From Lasiosphaeria ovina (lineage: Eukaryota; Ascomycota; Sordariomycetes; Sordariales; Lasiosphaeriaceae): DNA of 64,000 nt. The stretch lies in NCBI GenBank assembly GCA_033439765.1, contig JAULSN010000001.1, positions 1,798,001 through 1,862,000 of the forward strand. Reading direction: 5' to 3'. Made by a program: the position numbers and the translations under genes. A model generated the notes under the pieces. It saw only the letters and a list, made by a program, of their open reading frames with translations. It did no database searches and was not told the DNA's origin. This document shows, piece by piece, positions 10,284-20,008 of the stretch (position 1 is its first letter; each line of letters begins with the position of its first letter).

Positions 10284-11432
10284 ATGCCTCACAACTACAA
10301 AGTCGCCCACGTCCGGTTCGACCCCGTTCCGGAGGTCCACAAGATCCACAAGGACCAAGCCCCCCGCCCCCAGCAGCCCAAGGTGCCCGACTTCCGGTTC
10401 TGCATCGAGCTGGGGCTGGTAGTCCGCAGCCGCACGTACAAGCACGCGAGCAGCGCGGGCGTCGAGGAGGAGATCAGCGCGCGGCTGGCCAAGTCGGGCA
10501 TCGCCAACCACGTGGCCGGCACCAAGGCCGAGAGCCAGACGGAGTGGACCGTGGCCAAGGACCTGGCCATCCCGTCGCACCCGCGCGACCACAAGTTCGG
10601 CGTCAAGCTCGTGTCGCCCTTCTGGCGCTTCTCGCGCCACGACACGTGGATGCTGCACCTGCGCGGCGTACTGCAGACGCTGCACCACAGCTTCGAGGTC
10701 ACGGCCACGCACCAGTGCAGCACCAGCATCCACGTCGTGCCCGCGTGCGGCTTCTGGCGCCTGTCGCAGGCCAAGGCCCTGGCGAAGAGCGCCGTCTACT
10801 TCGAGCGCTGCTTCGACGCGCTCGTCCCCCCTTACCGCCGCCGATCCGTGTGGGCCAAGAGCAACCGCCACAACGCGCACATGGGCCGGCTGTCGACGGG
10901 CGAGTGCTTCGAGAGCATCGCGGCGCAGAAGTCGTTCGCGCAGCTGGGCGCGTGCATGAACTGGTGCGCGGCGGACTCGGCCACGGGCGCGGCGCTGGGC
11001 CGCACGGCCGACTTTGCGCACTCGGGCTTCCGGTGGAACCTGGCGTCGCTGATGAGCGAGGGCGATGGGTTCGGCAGCGTCGAGTTCCGGCAGCCGGGGG
11101 CGTCGACGACGGCGTCGGACGCCATCGCGTGGGTTATGATGGTGGTGTGCTTCGCGCGGTTGAGCTGCACGTACGGCGACTCGCTCAAGCCGCGCGACCC
11201 GGCCCGCCTCGCCAGCCTCGGCGAGTGGCTGCTGTACGAGGCCGACTGCTCGGGCGTGCCCCACAAGGCCCTGCTGCGCAACATGTTCGACGTCGCCCAG
11301 CCCGTCAAGGGCCGCGAGGCCGGCCTTGATGCCGGCGCCATCACCTTCGACGAGGACCAGCGCCTGCGCTTCAAGGAGAAGGAGCGTAACATTGCCTTGG
11401 AGAAGTACCGCAAGCTTGTCAAGCACCTGTGA
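10284..11432 (+). CDS. amidoligase-like protein (Amidoligase_2 type), 382 aa
   Basis: One uninterrupted frame with start context CACAATGCC. The pattern fits fungal proteins of the putative amidoligase family (COOH-NH2 ligases with an ATP-grasp-related fold). There is an N-terminal strand FRFCIELGLVV (residues 37-47) where the family has a G-[I/V]-E-x-E strand, then TEWTVAKDLAIP (about 88-99) and KFGVKLVSPFWRF (about 108-120), matching the W-x-V-x-D and E-[L/I]-[V/I]-S-P blocks. CSTSIHVVPACGFW (about 149-162), KALAKSAVYFERCFDALVPPYRR and WAKSNRHN follow. The second Glu of the first motif and the Glu before V-S-P are replaced (IELGL, VKLVSP), so activity is uncertain. The C-terminus is rich in charged residues (RLRFKEKERNIALEKYRK). 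Substrate unknown; the family is thought to form amide or isopeptide bonds. A T-rich run (11460-11500) follows the stop. Confidence 0.75.
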   Translation: MPHNYKVAHVRFDPVPEVHKIHKDQAPRPQQPKVPDFRFCIELGLVVRSRTYKHASSAGVEEEISARLAKSGIANHVAGTKAESQTEWTVAKDLAIPSHPRDHKFGVKLVSPFWRFSRHDTWMLHLRGVLQTLHHSFEVTATHQCSTSIHVVPACGFWRLSQAKALAKSAVYFERCFDALVPPYRRRSVWAKSNRHNAHMGRLSTGECFESIAAQKSFAQLGACMNWCAADSATGAALGRTADFAHSGFRWNLASLMSEGDGFGSVEFRQPGASTTASDAIAWVMMVVCFARLSCTYGDSLKPRDPARLASLGEWLLYEADCSGVPHKALLRNMFDVAQPVKGREAGLDAGAITFDEDQRLRFKEKERNIALEKYRKLVKHL

Positions 11433-11872
11433 GGGAACCAACTTGACTTCCCGGCAATAAGTTGTCTGTTTTTGTTTTTGTTTGTTTGTTTTTTGGGTTT
11501 GGGTCTGTTCTTCTTTGCATTGTTGCTCTCAGGTCCCACGGCAAATACCCAGGGCTTCCCGCCGTGGGGAGGCGTAATTGGGCTGGCACATCATGGTTGA
11601 CCAAAAAGGATGACACGGTCAGGAGTTTGGGATTGGATATGCAATGGAAAAGCACCGACAAAGGGGCTTGCATGGGTCCGGCTGTTATTGGTTTTGGGTC
11701 AAGGAAGGCCCCAGCAAAGGTGCTGGCATACGGAATTGGATTTCTGTAGTTAAACATGACAGAATAGTACTCTGGTTTTCTCTGCTTTGGCTTTGCTTCA
11801 TTCTCTCACGTGACTTGCTGGTTGGCTTTATCTGTTCTTCCCGATCGCAACTGCCGATTGTCTCAACTCGGG

Positions 11873-11905
11873 TTTGGTCTAGATGGCGCAGCGGTAGTGA
11901 ACATA
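11873..11905 (+). other. tRNA-like A-box fragment
   Basis: GGTCTAGATGGCGCAGCGGT followed by AG resembles the 5' third of a eukaryotic tRNA, including an internal A box (TGGCGCAGCGGTAG). No anticodon arm pairing or B box (GGTTCGANTCC) follows, so this is not a functional tRNA. It could be a tRNA-derived repeat remnant or chance. Confidence 0.3.
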
Positions 11906-12442
11906 TGCAGCCCTAAAGCTCGGCTACGAGAGACAATGATGCTACTATGAGGCACTCTCATTAGGAATATTGGAACAATCACCCCACTGACCACTGGTCT
12001 GTTGAGGGGCTTGGTGCAGGTGCAAAATGCACCACAGTCCTCTGGTGCATTCTCATTTCCCCCCATTCTATGGTCAAGTGTGCAATGGTACAGACTTCAG
12101 AAGCAACCTTTAAGAGCTTCGAGAACTGTAGTCTTCGGGGACCCCAACTCGCCGAGGGCCAATCATGTGCGTCATGCTCGACTTGGAAACAGCGACAGGT
12201 TGCAACTCAACCGTTTTTGTGTGTGTATGGCGATGACTTCCTGTTGGTCACTAGCGGCAAAGAGGGTGGTTCGGGGGTAAGGTTAATTATCTGTGAGATG
12301 CCGACGTCCTGCCCTAGGCGATGGGTAGCTGCGGGTGCGTGATGCCAGCTGCAACCTGATTCTTTGTCGAAGTGGTGTATGGCCCCCCAGAGCTGCAACA
12401 AAAAAGGCTCATGGAAGATAAGCAACCACATACGGAGCTTGG

Positions 12443-12695
12443 GGCCAAAAGTCTTTACACACTTGCACGTACCTCCCTTATGTAAGGACAGTGTTTAAAA
12501 AACTGGCTGGCTGCTAAAGCTTTTAGGTGCCCCTTGCTATATTTTAGCGGTCCTATCGCTAAACTTTAGTGGTGTGCTCCTTACCGCCTTATTTTTTTTA
12601 GCGAGCTAGACGGACAGTATTTAATAAGACGCCACGGTCGCAGGCGCTGTCCGTACGTAAGGCAGGCTCAAGCAAGTGTGTAAAGACTTTTGGCC
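12443..12695. mobile_element. 253-bp non-autonomous TIR element (MITE-like)
   Basis: The left end GGCCAAAAGTCTTTACACAC continues TTGC, and the right end is its exact reverse complement (24 bases). The similarity extends imperfectly inwards: CTCCCTTATGTAAGGACAGT on the left, and on the other strand CTGCCTTACGTACGGACAGC on the right. The inside has no coding frame and includes a short perfect hairpin, TTTAGCG-7-CGCTAAA, around 12545. I see no clear target-site duplication, so the superfamily is not assigned. Confidence 0.7.
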
Positions 12696-14134
12696 AGGGC
12701 GCCGTTTAAACATGCCCAAAGTCGAGAAAGGCGCCGATGCAATTTTTTTTTCTTCGTATTTTCCCTGCCTGGGGGCGGAAGATAATGCACAGACGGCGGG
12801 AGGGCCCGAGGACTCGAGAAATAAACGTCGAGGGATTCTCGGCAGGATTTCTCGCTGTTGCGAACCTGAGGCCACCAAATGAAGGGCAACTTTACCCTCT
12901 GCGCGTAATGCCCTGCGCAGTATGAGATTTCCGGGTAACCAGGGCGAAATAGGGTTCCATGGTTCCATTCGCTGCAACGGCAGTGCGTGCGCGACGCGTG
13001 GGGCGCTGGGCCGGATCCGACTTTTCGCAAGACGGGAACGACGGTCCCAGGGCGGAGGAAGGGGCGGCCGGGCTGGAGCGGGACCGAAACCCTGTGCGAG
13101 GCCCGCCGCCGATCTGCATCCCAGGACGTTGTTCTGGCCCCCCCACCACCAACACAGCCTGTCTAGGCGGCCTCGTTGGGCTAGCTTCTCCTGACTTCCA
13201 GCCCTCTAAGGTAGTAGTTCAAACTTCAATCACTGTAGTTGAGAGGCACAGATGTTCGCCAACGACATGGTGTGTAACATTGGGCGTGCTCGCTCTTTCC
13301 CATTTGTCAACACACCTTACGTACGCAGCTAGCAAGAGGCTTCCAGTTTGACCTCGCTCTCAGGTGTAACCTCGCACTACAGTTCCAGGCATACCTCATA
13401 GAATCCAGCAGCCACATCCCTCGCCCAAGCAGGAACTAGGCTCACGACGCCGCAGCCACCACGGCACAACAACCACCTCGAGCGCCCTCATTCGTCCGCG
13501 CTAACCAAGAACACGACTTGTCCGCTGGGAATAAGCGCGAGAATGTTCGTACTGCGACCACTTCATCCTGCCCGCAATGGCGCGCAGTGGCGTGCAGCCG
13601 TTAGTATATGCCAAACTACCTATCCACGAATACGTACATGGCAACTTTGTTTGAGTGGTCCGTCGTCGGACCCTCGTTTGGCACAAGATTCCGAGCCCAC
13701 CCTCATCCTGCCACCTCCACGGCCAACTGCCATGGTGGTTACATACAGCTCAAAACAACCATGTCGCGCCAACCATGTCGCGCCGCCAGACAGCAGCATA
13801 CCAAGCACTTGCGCTAACCAGGATTTAAAGGATGCGGCAAGTCAAGGAGTCGGTGTTCACGGCGAGAGGGGATGCGAAGGATTTATCTCAACGGCCTCGC
13901 CCCGGGAATCTCGTCTTTTTTTGCTTTCCCCGGATTCTCTTCCCTGATAAATCAGCACTTAATCAGCCCAAGCGCGACAGCTTCCGTCTTTCGTCCTTTG
14001 TCAGACGTTTATCGGGATCCAAGTACCGTTAATTGATTGTTGGCTCTATTTGCTCCTTGCAGTACAGCATTCCTTGCTCTTGTCTGAACCATTACCTCCA
14101 CCGGCCCGGTCGAATAACTCGGCATTCCCCAGAC

Positions 14135-15944
14135 ATGGGCAGCGTGTCCAACTCTCTACCCACGCTGGCAAACTTCTCCGCGGACTATATAGCATTCAAC
14201 GATGGCCCGGTGCTCGTGAGAACATGCATCGCCCTCTCTGTCGTCTCGGCTCTCACCGTCGCCGTGCGGTTCGCCGTCCGATGGCGTTCTGCTATGGGAC
14301 TCGGATGGGATGACTGGCTGATACTGGCCGCGTTGGTGAGCGACGCTAAACCCCCCCGAGAGGAGCTGCGCTGATCCTCTACAGCCGCATCTGTTCTCGT
14401 TCGCCGCAATGGCCATCCTGTGTACGTGGCTCGAGCCGAGACCCCCCCCCCCCCCCCCCCTGCCGGTGGCTATCTATCGCAACCTCGTTCCGACCCGTCA
14501 CATGAATCATGTCTGACCACATCTTGCAGCGGTTGAATATGGCGGCGTTGGGAGGCACCTAGATGTTGTCTTGGCCATTGATCCCGCCATGTTTGAGAGG
14601 ACCCTCCTGGCACGTTCTCCCTAACCCCTGGCCTTCAAGTCTGACCCGTGTTGCACATTGACAGCTAACACTGACCCAGTACTTGTTTGTGTCCGAATTC
14701 AACTACTTCACTCTCATCGCCGTGATCAAGGCCTCGATCTTGGTCATGTACTGCCGAATATTCCCGTCGCGCTTCATGAAGAAGGGTGTGTGGGTCATCG
14801 GCGTCTTCGTTGGTGTGTGGTGGTTTGCCACTATACTCGTAACTCTTTTCCAGTGCAAACCTATCGACAAGTTCTTCCGCCCTTTCATGAAAGAGGGCAT
14901 GTGCTTGGACACAACCAAATTGTTCGTCGGTAACTCCATCATCAACATCATCAGCGACATCATGATCCTAGCCCTGCCTACACACGAGGTCTGGAGGCTG
15001 CAGGTCCCCAAGCCGCAGAAGTTGGCCATCTGGGGTGTCTTCATCCTCGGGTTTCTGTAAGCATGCCCTACTCCCATACCTCCAGCCGCTTCGGCTCATG
15101 AGCTATGCGCTAACAAATCGCCCGCTTGTGTGTAGCGCTGTCGTCATGACATGCATCCGCCTTCAGTCGCTTATCAATTTGGTCGATGGACAGGCCGACT
15201 TTACGCGTGAGTTGTGCCCTCATTTCGAACTTCTGACTCAATCTCACAAGCCTCGGTGCAGAATTTGTTGCTCCAGCGTGGATCTGGACCCTTGCCGAGC
15301 CTACCGTCGGTCTTGTGACGGCGAGTCTGCCGACAATGCGGCCGCTGCTGCGGTTTGTGTTTGGAATGACGTTCAGCGGCCGGCGACACCATCGAAACTT
15401 CAACAGAAACCCCAACGCTGACGCCAACAACCGCGGTAACGAAGATGCCAAAGGAAACGACACCATTGTTACCATCGGCGGTGGGTCTTTCAGTCGACGC
15501 GTCAGTCTTGGGCTGCTGCCTGGGAAGTCGAGAGCTCAAAAGTCGCCCAAGCAAGCCAGCAAAAGCAGCGGCGGTAGCAGCAGCAACATTAGCGCGGCTG
15601 CCGCAGCCGCAGACGATATGGCGATAAACCAAGACCAGAGACAGCATGCCAACCGCGGGCCATATGACCGGCTCGACGAAGAAAGTCAGTGGTACGATAT
15701 GACGCCCACAAACACCGCCCACACGGGGCGGTGGCCGACACCACTCGCCTCGAACCCTGCCGCTTCGGCTGCTACCACCAACAACTACCTCCCAGCACCG
15801 GAGTCACCACGCTACGGCGGCGCACATGTGCAGACGGTCATCTACGGCGCGCGGAAGCCGAGCGTGGCAGCGAGCGACGAGATTCCGCTGGACGGCATTT
15901 CAGTGACCCACGACCTGCGGTGGGCCGAGAGCAGGGGGGAGTGA
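14135..15944 (+). CDS. Pth11-like seven-helix receptor (rhodopsin/SAT4-type fungal domain), 487 aa
   Basis: Join of 14135-14335, 14385-14421, 14530-14609, 14665-15056, 15136-15206 and 15262-15944. All joins keep frame. The third intron uses a GC donor (CTG|GCACGT), because no GT donor gives the right phase. Seven hydrophobic segments are visible: LVRTCIALSVVSALTVAVRF, then DDWLILAAL-PHLFSFAAMAI, QYLFVSEFNYFTLIAVIKAS, GVWVIGVFVGVWWFATILVT, GNSIINIISDIMILALPTHE, KLAIWGVFILGFLAVVMTCI and FVAPAWIWTLAEPTVGLVTA, closing with the family's SLPTMRPLL. The Gly-Trp-Asp-Asp-Trp motif after helix 1 and the Cys pair of the extracellular loops (FQC, GMC) fit fungal Pth11-related proteins. There is no CFEM domain. 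A Ser/Ala-rich cytosolic tail of about 200 residues follows. Such proteins sense surface or nutrient cues; the ligand is unknown. Confidence 0.88.
14442..14460. repeat. poly(C) tract, 19 bases, in a receptor intron
   Basis: An uninterrupted run of C within the second intron of the Pth11-like gene; likely length-variable. Confidence 0.9.
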
Positions 15945-17168
15945 TGGCCCACGGAGGCGGCCCATATCAGGTGGCTTCAACAGATGCCTGTCCTAATGTA
16001 TACGCACTTTTATGCCCTTTTCATATATTTTCTTTGCCACGTACGATCTTTCGGTCCTGGGCTCCTACTTCGTTTCATTGGATGCGGCACGACATGAAAA
16101 GTAATGGGAAAATGAATCGTGTTTGGAATGATACCAGTAATTAATTGACCCAAAGACTTCTTCTCCCACTTTCAATAATCCCTCGGACCCCGGATCTTGG
16201 AACTGAGCTTGGCACCCACCAGTCCGAGATGTAGCTTGATATCGAATTCCGCACAGCCCCAGAGTCCGAACTACGTAACAAGCCCCTTGCAGCAAGGATC
16301 GGTGCATTTTCCTGGCTCGCCAGTCGGTGGTGGAGTGGGAACGGAACGGAACTAGCTGTGACTGTCAGACTGGAGTGCGTGCGGACGGAACCAGCCGTTG
16401 GATCCGGAGTGGCTTTCTCTTCTGAAGAACCGGACATGTCAGGTGCCAGGGCTGAAGGTGTGTCACCGGTGAGGGACTTATAAACACCCGAGGCAGGTAA
16501 ACGTCGGGCCGTGAGTCACGGCTGGCACACGGTGCTAATGTAAGGTCCTTCGACCGCGGATGTGACATAGCAACCCCGCACGATGACGCCGTCGGCTTAG
16601 CTTGGCTTGCGAAGTGCCGTGAGAACTGTCAGCAAGCGTGTCAGCTCGGCAAGTACCGGTTCCCGGAGAACTGTTCCATTTAGCTGCAACAAGTGTCGGT
16701 CAACGGTACGGTCCATCATAGATGATGCGAATCCCAGGCCCGGACATGGCGCCAGCAATATCAGTCCCGGTGATTCGAGTCCGCCAAGAGCAACGGCCCT
16801 AGCGAGTGACTATCGGGAGGTGCATATGTACTGTACCTGTACATACACGCTGTACCATGCGGAGTGCATGAGAATGGGTGGTTCGGACTGAAGCAGGCGT
16901 GCTTGCCTCTTTTTAGCTCGGATTCGAAAACCGGTTCTCGCCAGGCCAAGCGAGCCAACGTCAGCCACCGCCACGCTTGCTCTCCCTCGGGCCTCCGCAA
17001 TCGCAAACCATCAAGGCCCAACCCGGCCGGCCGCCGCCGAAAGCGCAGCTGAGTTGCCTGCACCCGCCCAACCCCGCCGACAGCAGGCAGCAAGCAGCAG
17101 ACACGCGCCCGCACTTCTCACGGGTATCAGGCCATCAGCCGCAGACAATTACCACGGCGCCTCAGACA
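15945..17168. other. intergenic, no supported gene
   Basis: Short overlapping frames only. The amidohydrolase frame can be read upstream to 16977, but that part is Pro/Arg/Gln-rich and has no ATG, so it is treated as leader. Confidence 0.5.
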
Positions 17169-18827
17169 ATGCCCGCCACCCTCTTCACCAACGGCCGCAT
17201 CTTCCAGTCGGGTGTGCGGCCGGGGACCAACGCCGGGCTGCATGGGGAGCCGACGTTTGCCGAGAGCCTGCTGGTCCGGGGCGACGTGATCGAGTACGTG
17301 GGGCCAGCGAGCGGACTACCACCAACGGCTGACCATGACACGGTGAGGGTGCGCGACCTGGGCGGCCGGACGGTGCTGCCTGGATTTGTGGATGGCCATA
17401 TGCATCTCATGCTACTTGGGCAGTCGCTTAACAAGCTAGATCTCGGCGCATGCAAGACGCTGTGCGACATCCAGGCCGCCATCCGCGCCCACGCCGCCGC
17501 GAACCCCGACGCCCCGCGCATCCTGTGCAGGAACTGGATGCACAGCATGACGGATCCGACAGGCGTCGTGTCGTCCGCAGACCTCGACACGCTCGACGAC
17601 GCCGCCCGCCCCATCTTTGTCGATTCCAAGGATCTCCACTCGACGTGGTGCAGCTCGTCGGCGCTGGCCGAGCTAGGCGCCGAGGCCTGGCCGCCAGTGC
17701 CGGGCGGCAAGGCCGTGCGCGACGCCCACGGCAGGCTGACGGGCGTCATCAGCGAGGCCGCAAACTTCACGTACGTGTGGCCGCACCTAGCACAGGCCGC
17801 GGCCATGGCCGACCGCGTCGCCGCCATCAAGGCCGCCGTCGCCGCGTACCACTCCGCTGGCTACACGGGGCTGATCGACATGGCCATGGACGAGGGCTCG
17901 TGGGACGCGCTGCAAGCACTACAAGCCGCCGACAGCCGCATCCCCATGCGCATTGCCGCGTACTGGCTGATCCGGCCGGGGCAGAGCGACGCCGAGCACG
18001 TGGCGCAGGTCGACCGTGCCATCGAGCTAGCCCGCGCCCACGACGCCACGTCCTCGCCCGACTGCCGCGTCGTCGGCATCAAGGTTATCTGCGACGGCGT
18101 CGTCGACGCCTGCACGGCCGGGCTGTCAGAGCCCTACACGCACAATGGCGCGAATGTCCACCCGACGTGGACCGCCGCGCAGCTGGCGCCTGTCGTGCAG
18201 CGCGCCGACGCCGCTGGCCTGCAGGTCGCCATCCACGCCATCGGCGACGCGACCGTCACCGCGGCCGTCGACGTGCTGACGGCGCACGCCAGTCCCGCCC
18301 GCCGCCCGCGCGTCGAGCACGTCGAGCTGGCCAGCGCGGCTGACGCGGCGCGCCTCGGCGCCGCACGCATCACGGCGTCGGTGCAGCCGGTCCACGCAGA
18401 CCCGGCGATCCTGCGCGCGTGGCCGGCACTGCTGGGCGCGTCCCGGTGCGGGCGCGCGTTCGCGTACCGCGAGCTCGCCGACGCGGGCGCCCCGCTCGCG
18501 CTCGGCAGCGACGCGCCGACGGCCCCGCACTCGCCGCTCGGCAACGTCTACGTCGGCACCACGCGGAAATCGTTCCGCGACCCGGCGGCGCTGGACCAGC
18601 CTGTCAACCCGCACTTTGCCCTCGGGCTGTGCGAGGCCGTGGCGGCGGCCACCGAAGGCGCGGCGTATAGCTGCTTTGATGATGCCAGGATAGGTGTGTT
18701 GAAGAAGGGCCACAAGGCGGACTTTGTCGTTGTCGATATGCAGTGGGATCGCGAGAAGCTGCTTGAGGCGAGGACGAAAGAGACGTGGTTCGCCGGGGAG
18801 AAGGTCTGGGCGGCGGAGACGGAGTGA
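17169..18827 (+). CDS. amidohydrolase family 3 protein (YtcJ-like), 552 aa
   Basis: Intronless. The start is the ATG at 17169 (GACAATGCC), giving the usual opening MPATLFTNGRIFQSG. The metal site begins with GFVDGHMHLM (His77-x-His79), preceded by the typical N-terminal beta-sandwich strand RTVLPGF. Later features of the family follow: FVDSKDLHSTW (about 150-160), GYTGLIDMAMDEGSW, a Lys in VGIKVICDGVVDACTAG (metal-bridging Lys region), VAIHAIGDATV, PRVEHVEL, ITASVQPVHADP and LGSDAPTAPHSPL with the final catalytic Asp. The C-terminal strand KKGHKADFVVVDMQWD restores the sandwich. Length fits the family (about 530-560). There is no signal peptide, so it is probably cytosolic. It likely hydrolyses an amide or related C-N bond; the substrate is unknown. 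Confidence 0.9.
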   Translation: MPATLFTNGRIFQSGVRPGTNAGLHGEPTFAESLLVRGDVIEYVGPASGLPPTADHDTVRVRDLGGRTVLPGFVDGHMHLMLLGQSLNKLDLGACKTLCDIQAAIRAHAAANPDAPRILCRNWMHSMTDPTGVVSSADLDTLDDAARPIFVDSKDLHSTWCSSSALAELGAEAWPPVPGGKAVRDAHGRLTGVISEAANFTYVWPHLAQAAAMADRVAAIKAAVAAYHSAGYTGLIDMAMDEGSWDALQALQAADSRIPMRIAAYWLIRPGQSDAEHVAQVDRAIELARAHDATSSPDCRVVGIKVICDGVVDACTAGLSEPYTHNGANVHPTWTAAQLAPVVQRADAAGLQVAIHAIGDATVTAAVDVLTAHASPARRPRVEHVELASAADAARLGAARITASVQPVHADPAILRAWPALLGASRCGRAFAYRELADAGAPLALGSDAPTAPHSPLGNVYVGTTRKSFRDPAALDQPVNPHFALGLCEAVAAATEGAAYSCFDDARIGVLKKGHKADFVVVDMQWDREKLLEARTKETWFAGEKVWAAETE

Positions 18828-19030
18828 ATAGGATTTATTTACATGTCTCTAGGTACCTGGATTGGTGGTTGGTAGGTAGTGCCCGTCTCCGAGTGATGTG
18901 CAGATGGAAACAGAAACAGAAGAGGTTGGGTTAAAGACATCAGCTGGCAAAGAGCAACACGAGCAGTTTTAACCGTCAAGATTATTAAATAAGGGCCTTG
19001 AGTCGCACATTAGGTGTCATTACTCGACCA

Positions 19031-20008
19031 TCAGGTATCCGGGCGATACTGCCTCGGCCAGATGTTCATGGCCGTCTTCAGCCCATCGACCAGCGGGAGG
19101 CCGGCGTGGTTGGTCCGCACGTCGCCCGTCCAGTTGGCATGCAGGTTGACCCAGAAGAGGGCATTGCCGGCGACGGGCCTGAATGCCAGCCCGCCGTCCT
19201 CGTGCTCTCTCCACAGCGGCCTCGACTCCGGCAACAACGAATCCGTCTCTTTTCCATCCCCCTTCCCATCACCACCAACACCACCGCCGCCCTGCCACGA
19301 GGGCCCGCCCCAGGGACTCAGCGGCGCGACGGACTTCGCATGAGGGAAATACGTCTCGCCTCCAGTACAATTATCCTGCAGGATGGCAAAGAAACTAGCA
19401 ATACGGTTCCACTCTCTGCTCGTCCCGTCGGCGGCGGCGCGCGGCGAGTCGAACCAGTCGTGGTGCACGTTGAAGCGCTGGCCGGCCGTGTAGCGTACGA
19501 GCTGCGGCGGGCCCATCTCGTCGTAGTCGTCGCGCAGCAGCGTGCCGAGGAAGCCGCGCGAGCGCGCGACCACGCACCGCACCGCGCCGTCGTCGCGCGG
19601 CAAGCCTGCCGAGCTCGACGTCCGGTCCGACGTGTGCTGCTGCCGCCCGTTCTTGGTCACCTGCGACGGCGCGAACAGCGGCTCTGCCGTGCGCAGGATC
19701 GAGGCGATCTCCGGCGGTGTTACCAGGGAGTGGATGTAGATGAGCAGCGGCTCGAGGGACACGATCTCGGTCCGGTAGGTGTGGGACGCGTCGCAGACGA
19801 ACGGGGCTTCGGAAGGGTTGTCATCGGTATCGTCGGTGTCGCTCCCCCTGAAGAACGGGAGGGCGAACGGGTAGTCGGGTATGGGAAAGTCGCCGACGAA
19901 GGCTGTGAGGCGCTGTGATGAGAGGCGTGGGATGTGTGGTATGTTCAGGGCGAGCAGCACCGCGCCGGCGGAGATGCCGGCTACTTTAGCCAGGCTTGCC
20001 ATGGCCAT
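19031..20008 (-). CDS. prolyl 4-hydroxylase-like 2OG-Fe(II) oxygenase, 325 aa, membrane-anchored
   Basis: Intronless. The start is the ATG at 20008; an in-frame GTG seven codons upstream is ignored. Residues about 8-25 (KVAGISAGAVLLALNIPHI) form a signal anchor. The body carries the double-stranded beta-helix of prolyl 4-hydroxylase alpha subunit-type enzymes: EPLLIYIHSLVTPPEIASIL, then YTAGQRFNVHHDWFD with the iron-binding His182-x-Asp184, CTGGETYFP, and TNHAGLPLVDGLKTAMNIWPR with distal His301 and the 2-oxoglutarate-binding Lys311. The Cys in CTGGETYFP and a Gly-rich insert (WGGPSWQGGGGVGGDGKGDG) before the last strands are fungal-type features. It probably hydroxylates peptidyl proline or a small molecule in the secretory pathway. 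The stop lies about 200 bases from the convergent amidohydrolase. Confidence 0.9.
   Translation of the reverse strand: MAMASLAKVAGISAGAVLLALNIPHIPRLSSQRLTAFVGDFPIPDYPFALPFFRGSDTDDTDDNPSEAPFVCDASHTYRTEIVSLEPLLIYIHSLVTPPEIASILRTAEPLFAPSQVTKNGRQQHTSDRTSSSAGLPRDDGAVRCVVARSRGFLGTLLRDDYDEMGPPQLVRYTAGQRFNVHHDWFDSPRAAADGTSREWNRIASFFAILQDNCTGGETYFPHAKSVAPLSPWGGPSWQGGGGVGGDGKGDGKETDSLLPESRPLWREHEDGGLAFRPVAGNALFWVNLHANWTGDVRTNHAGLPLVDGLKTAMNIWPRQYRPDT

Larger units (their letters stand above)
11433..14134. other. 2.7-kb intergenic region containing a TIR element
   Basis: T-rich DNA after the amidoligase-like gene, a tRNA-like fragment near 11.88 kb, a 253-bp inverted-repeat element at 12.44-12.70 kb, and a short tandem AACCATGTCGCGCC duplication near 13.76-13.79 kb. 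No protein-coding frame is convincing. Confidence 0.5.

Noticed and set aside
9878..11329. 483-codon plus-strand frame over the amidoligase-like gene
   Set aside because: A GC-driven shadow in another frame: Arg/Pro/Ala/Gly-rich with no motif, while the 10284 frame carries the family blocks.
10272..11441. 389-codon minus-strand frame antisense to the amidoligase-like gene
   Set aside because: Ala/Arg/Leu/Val-rich composition typical of the antisense of a GC3-rich gene; no start context or motif.
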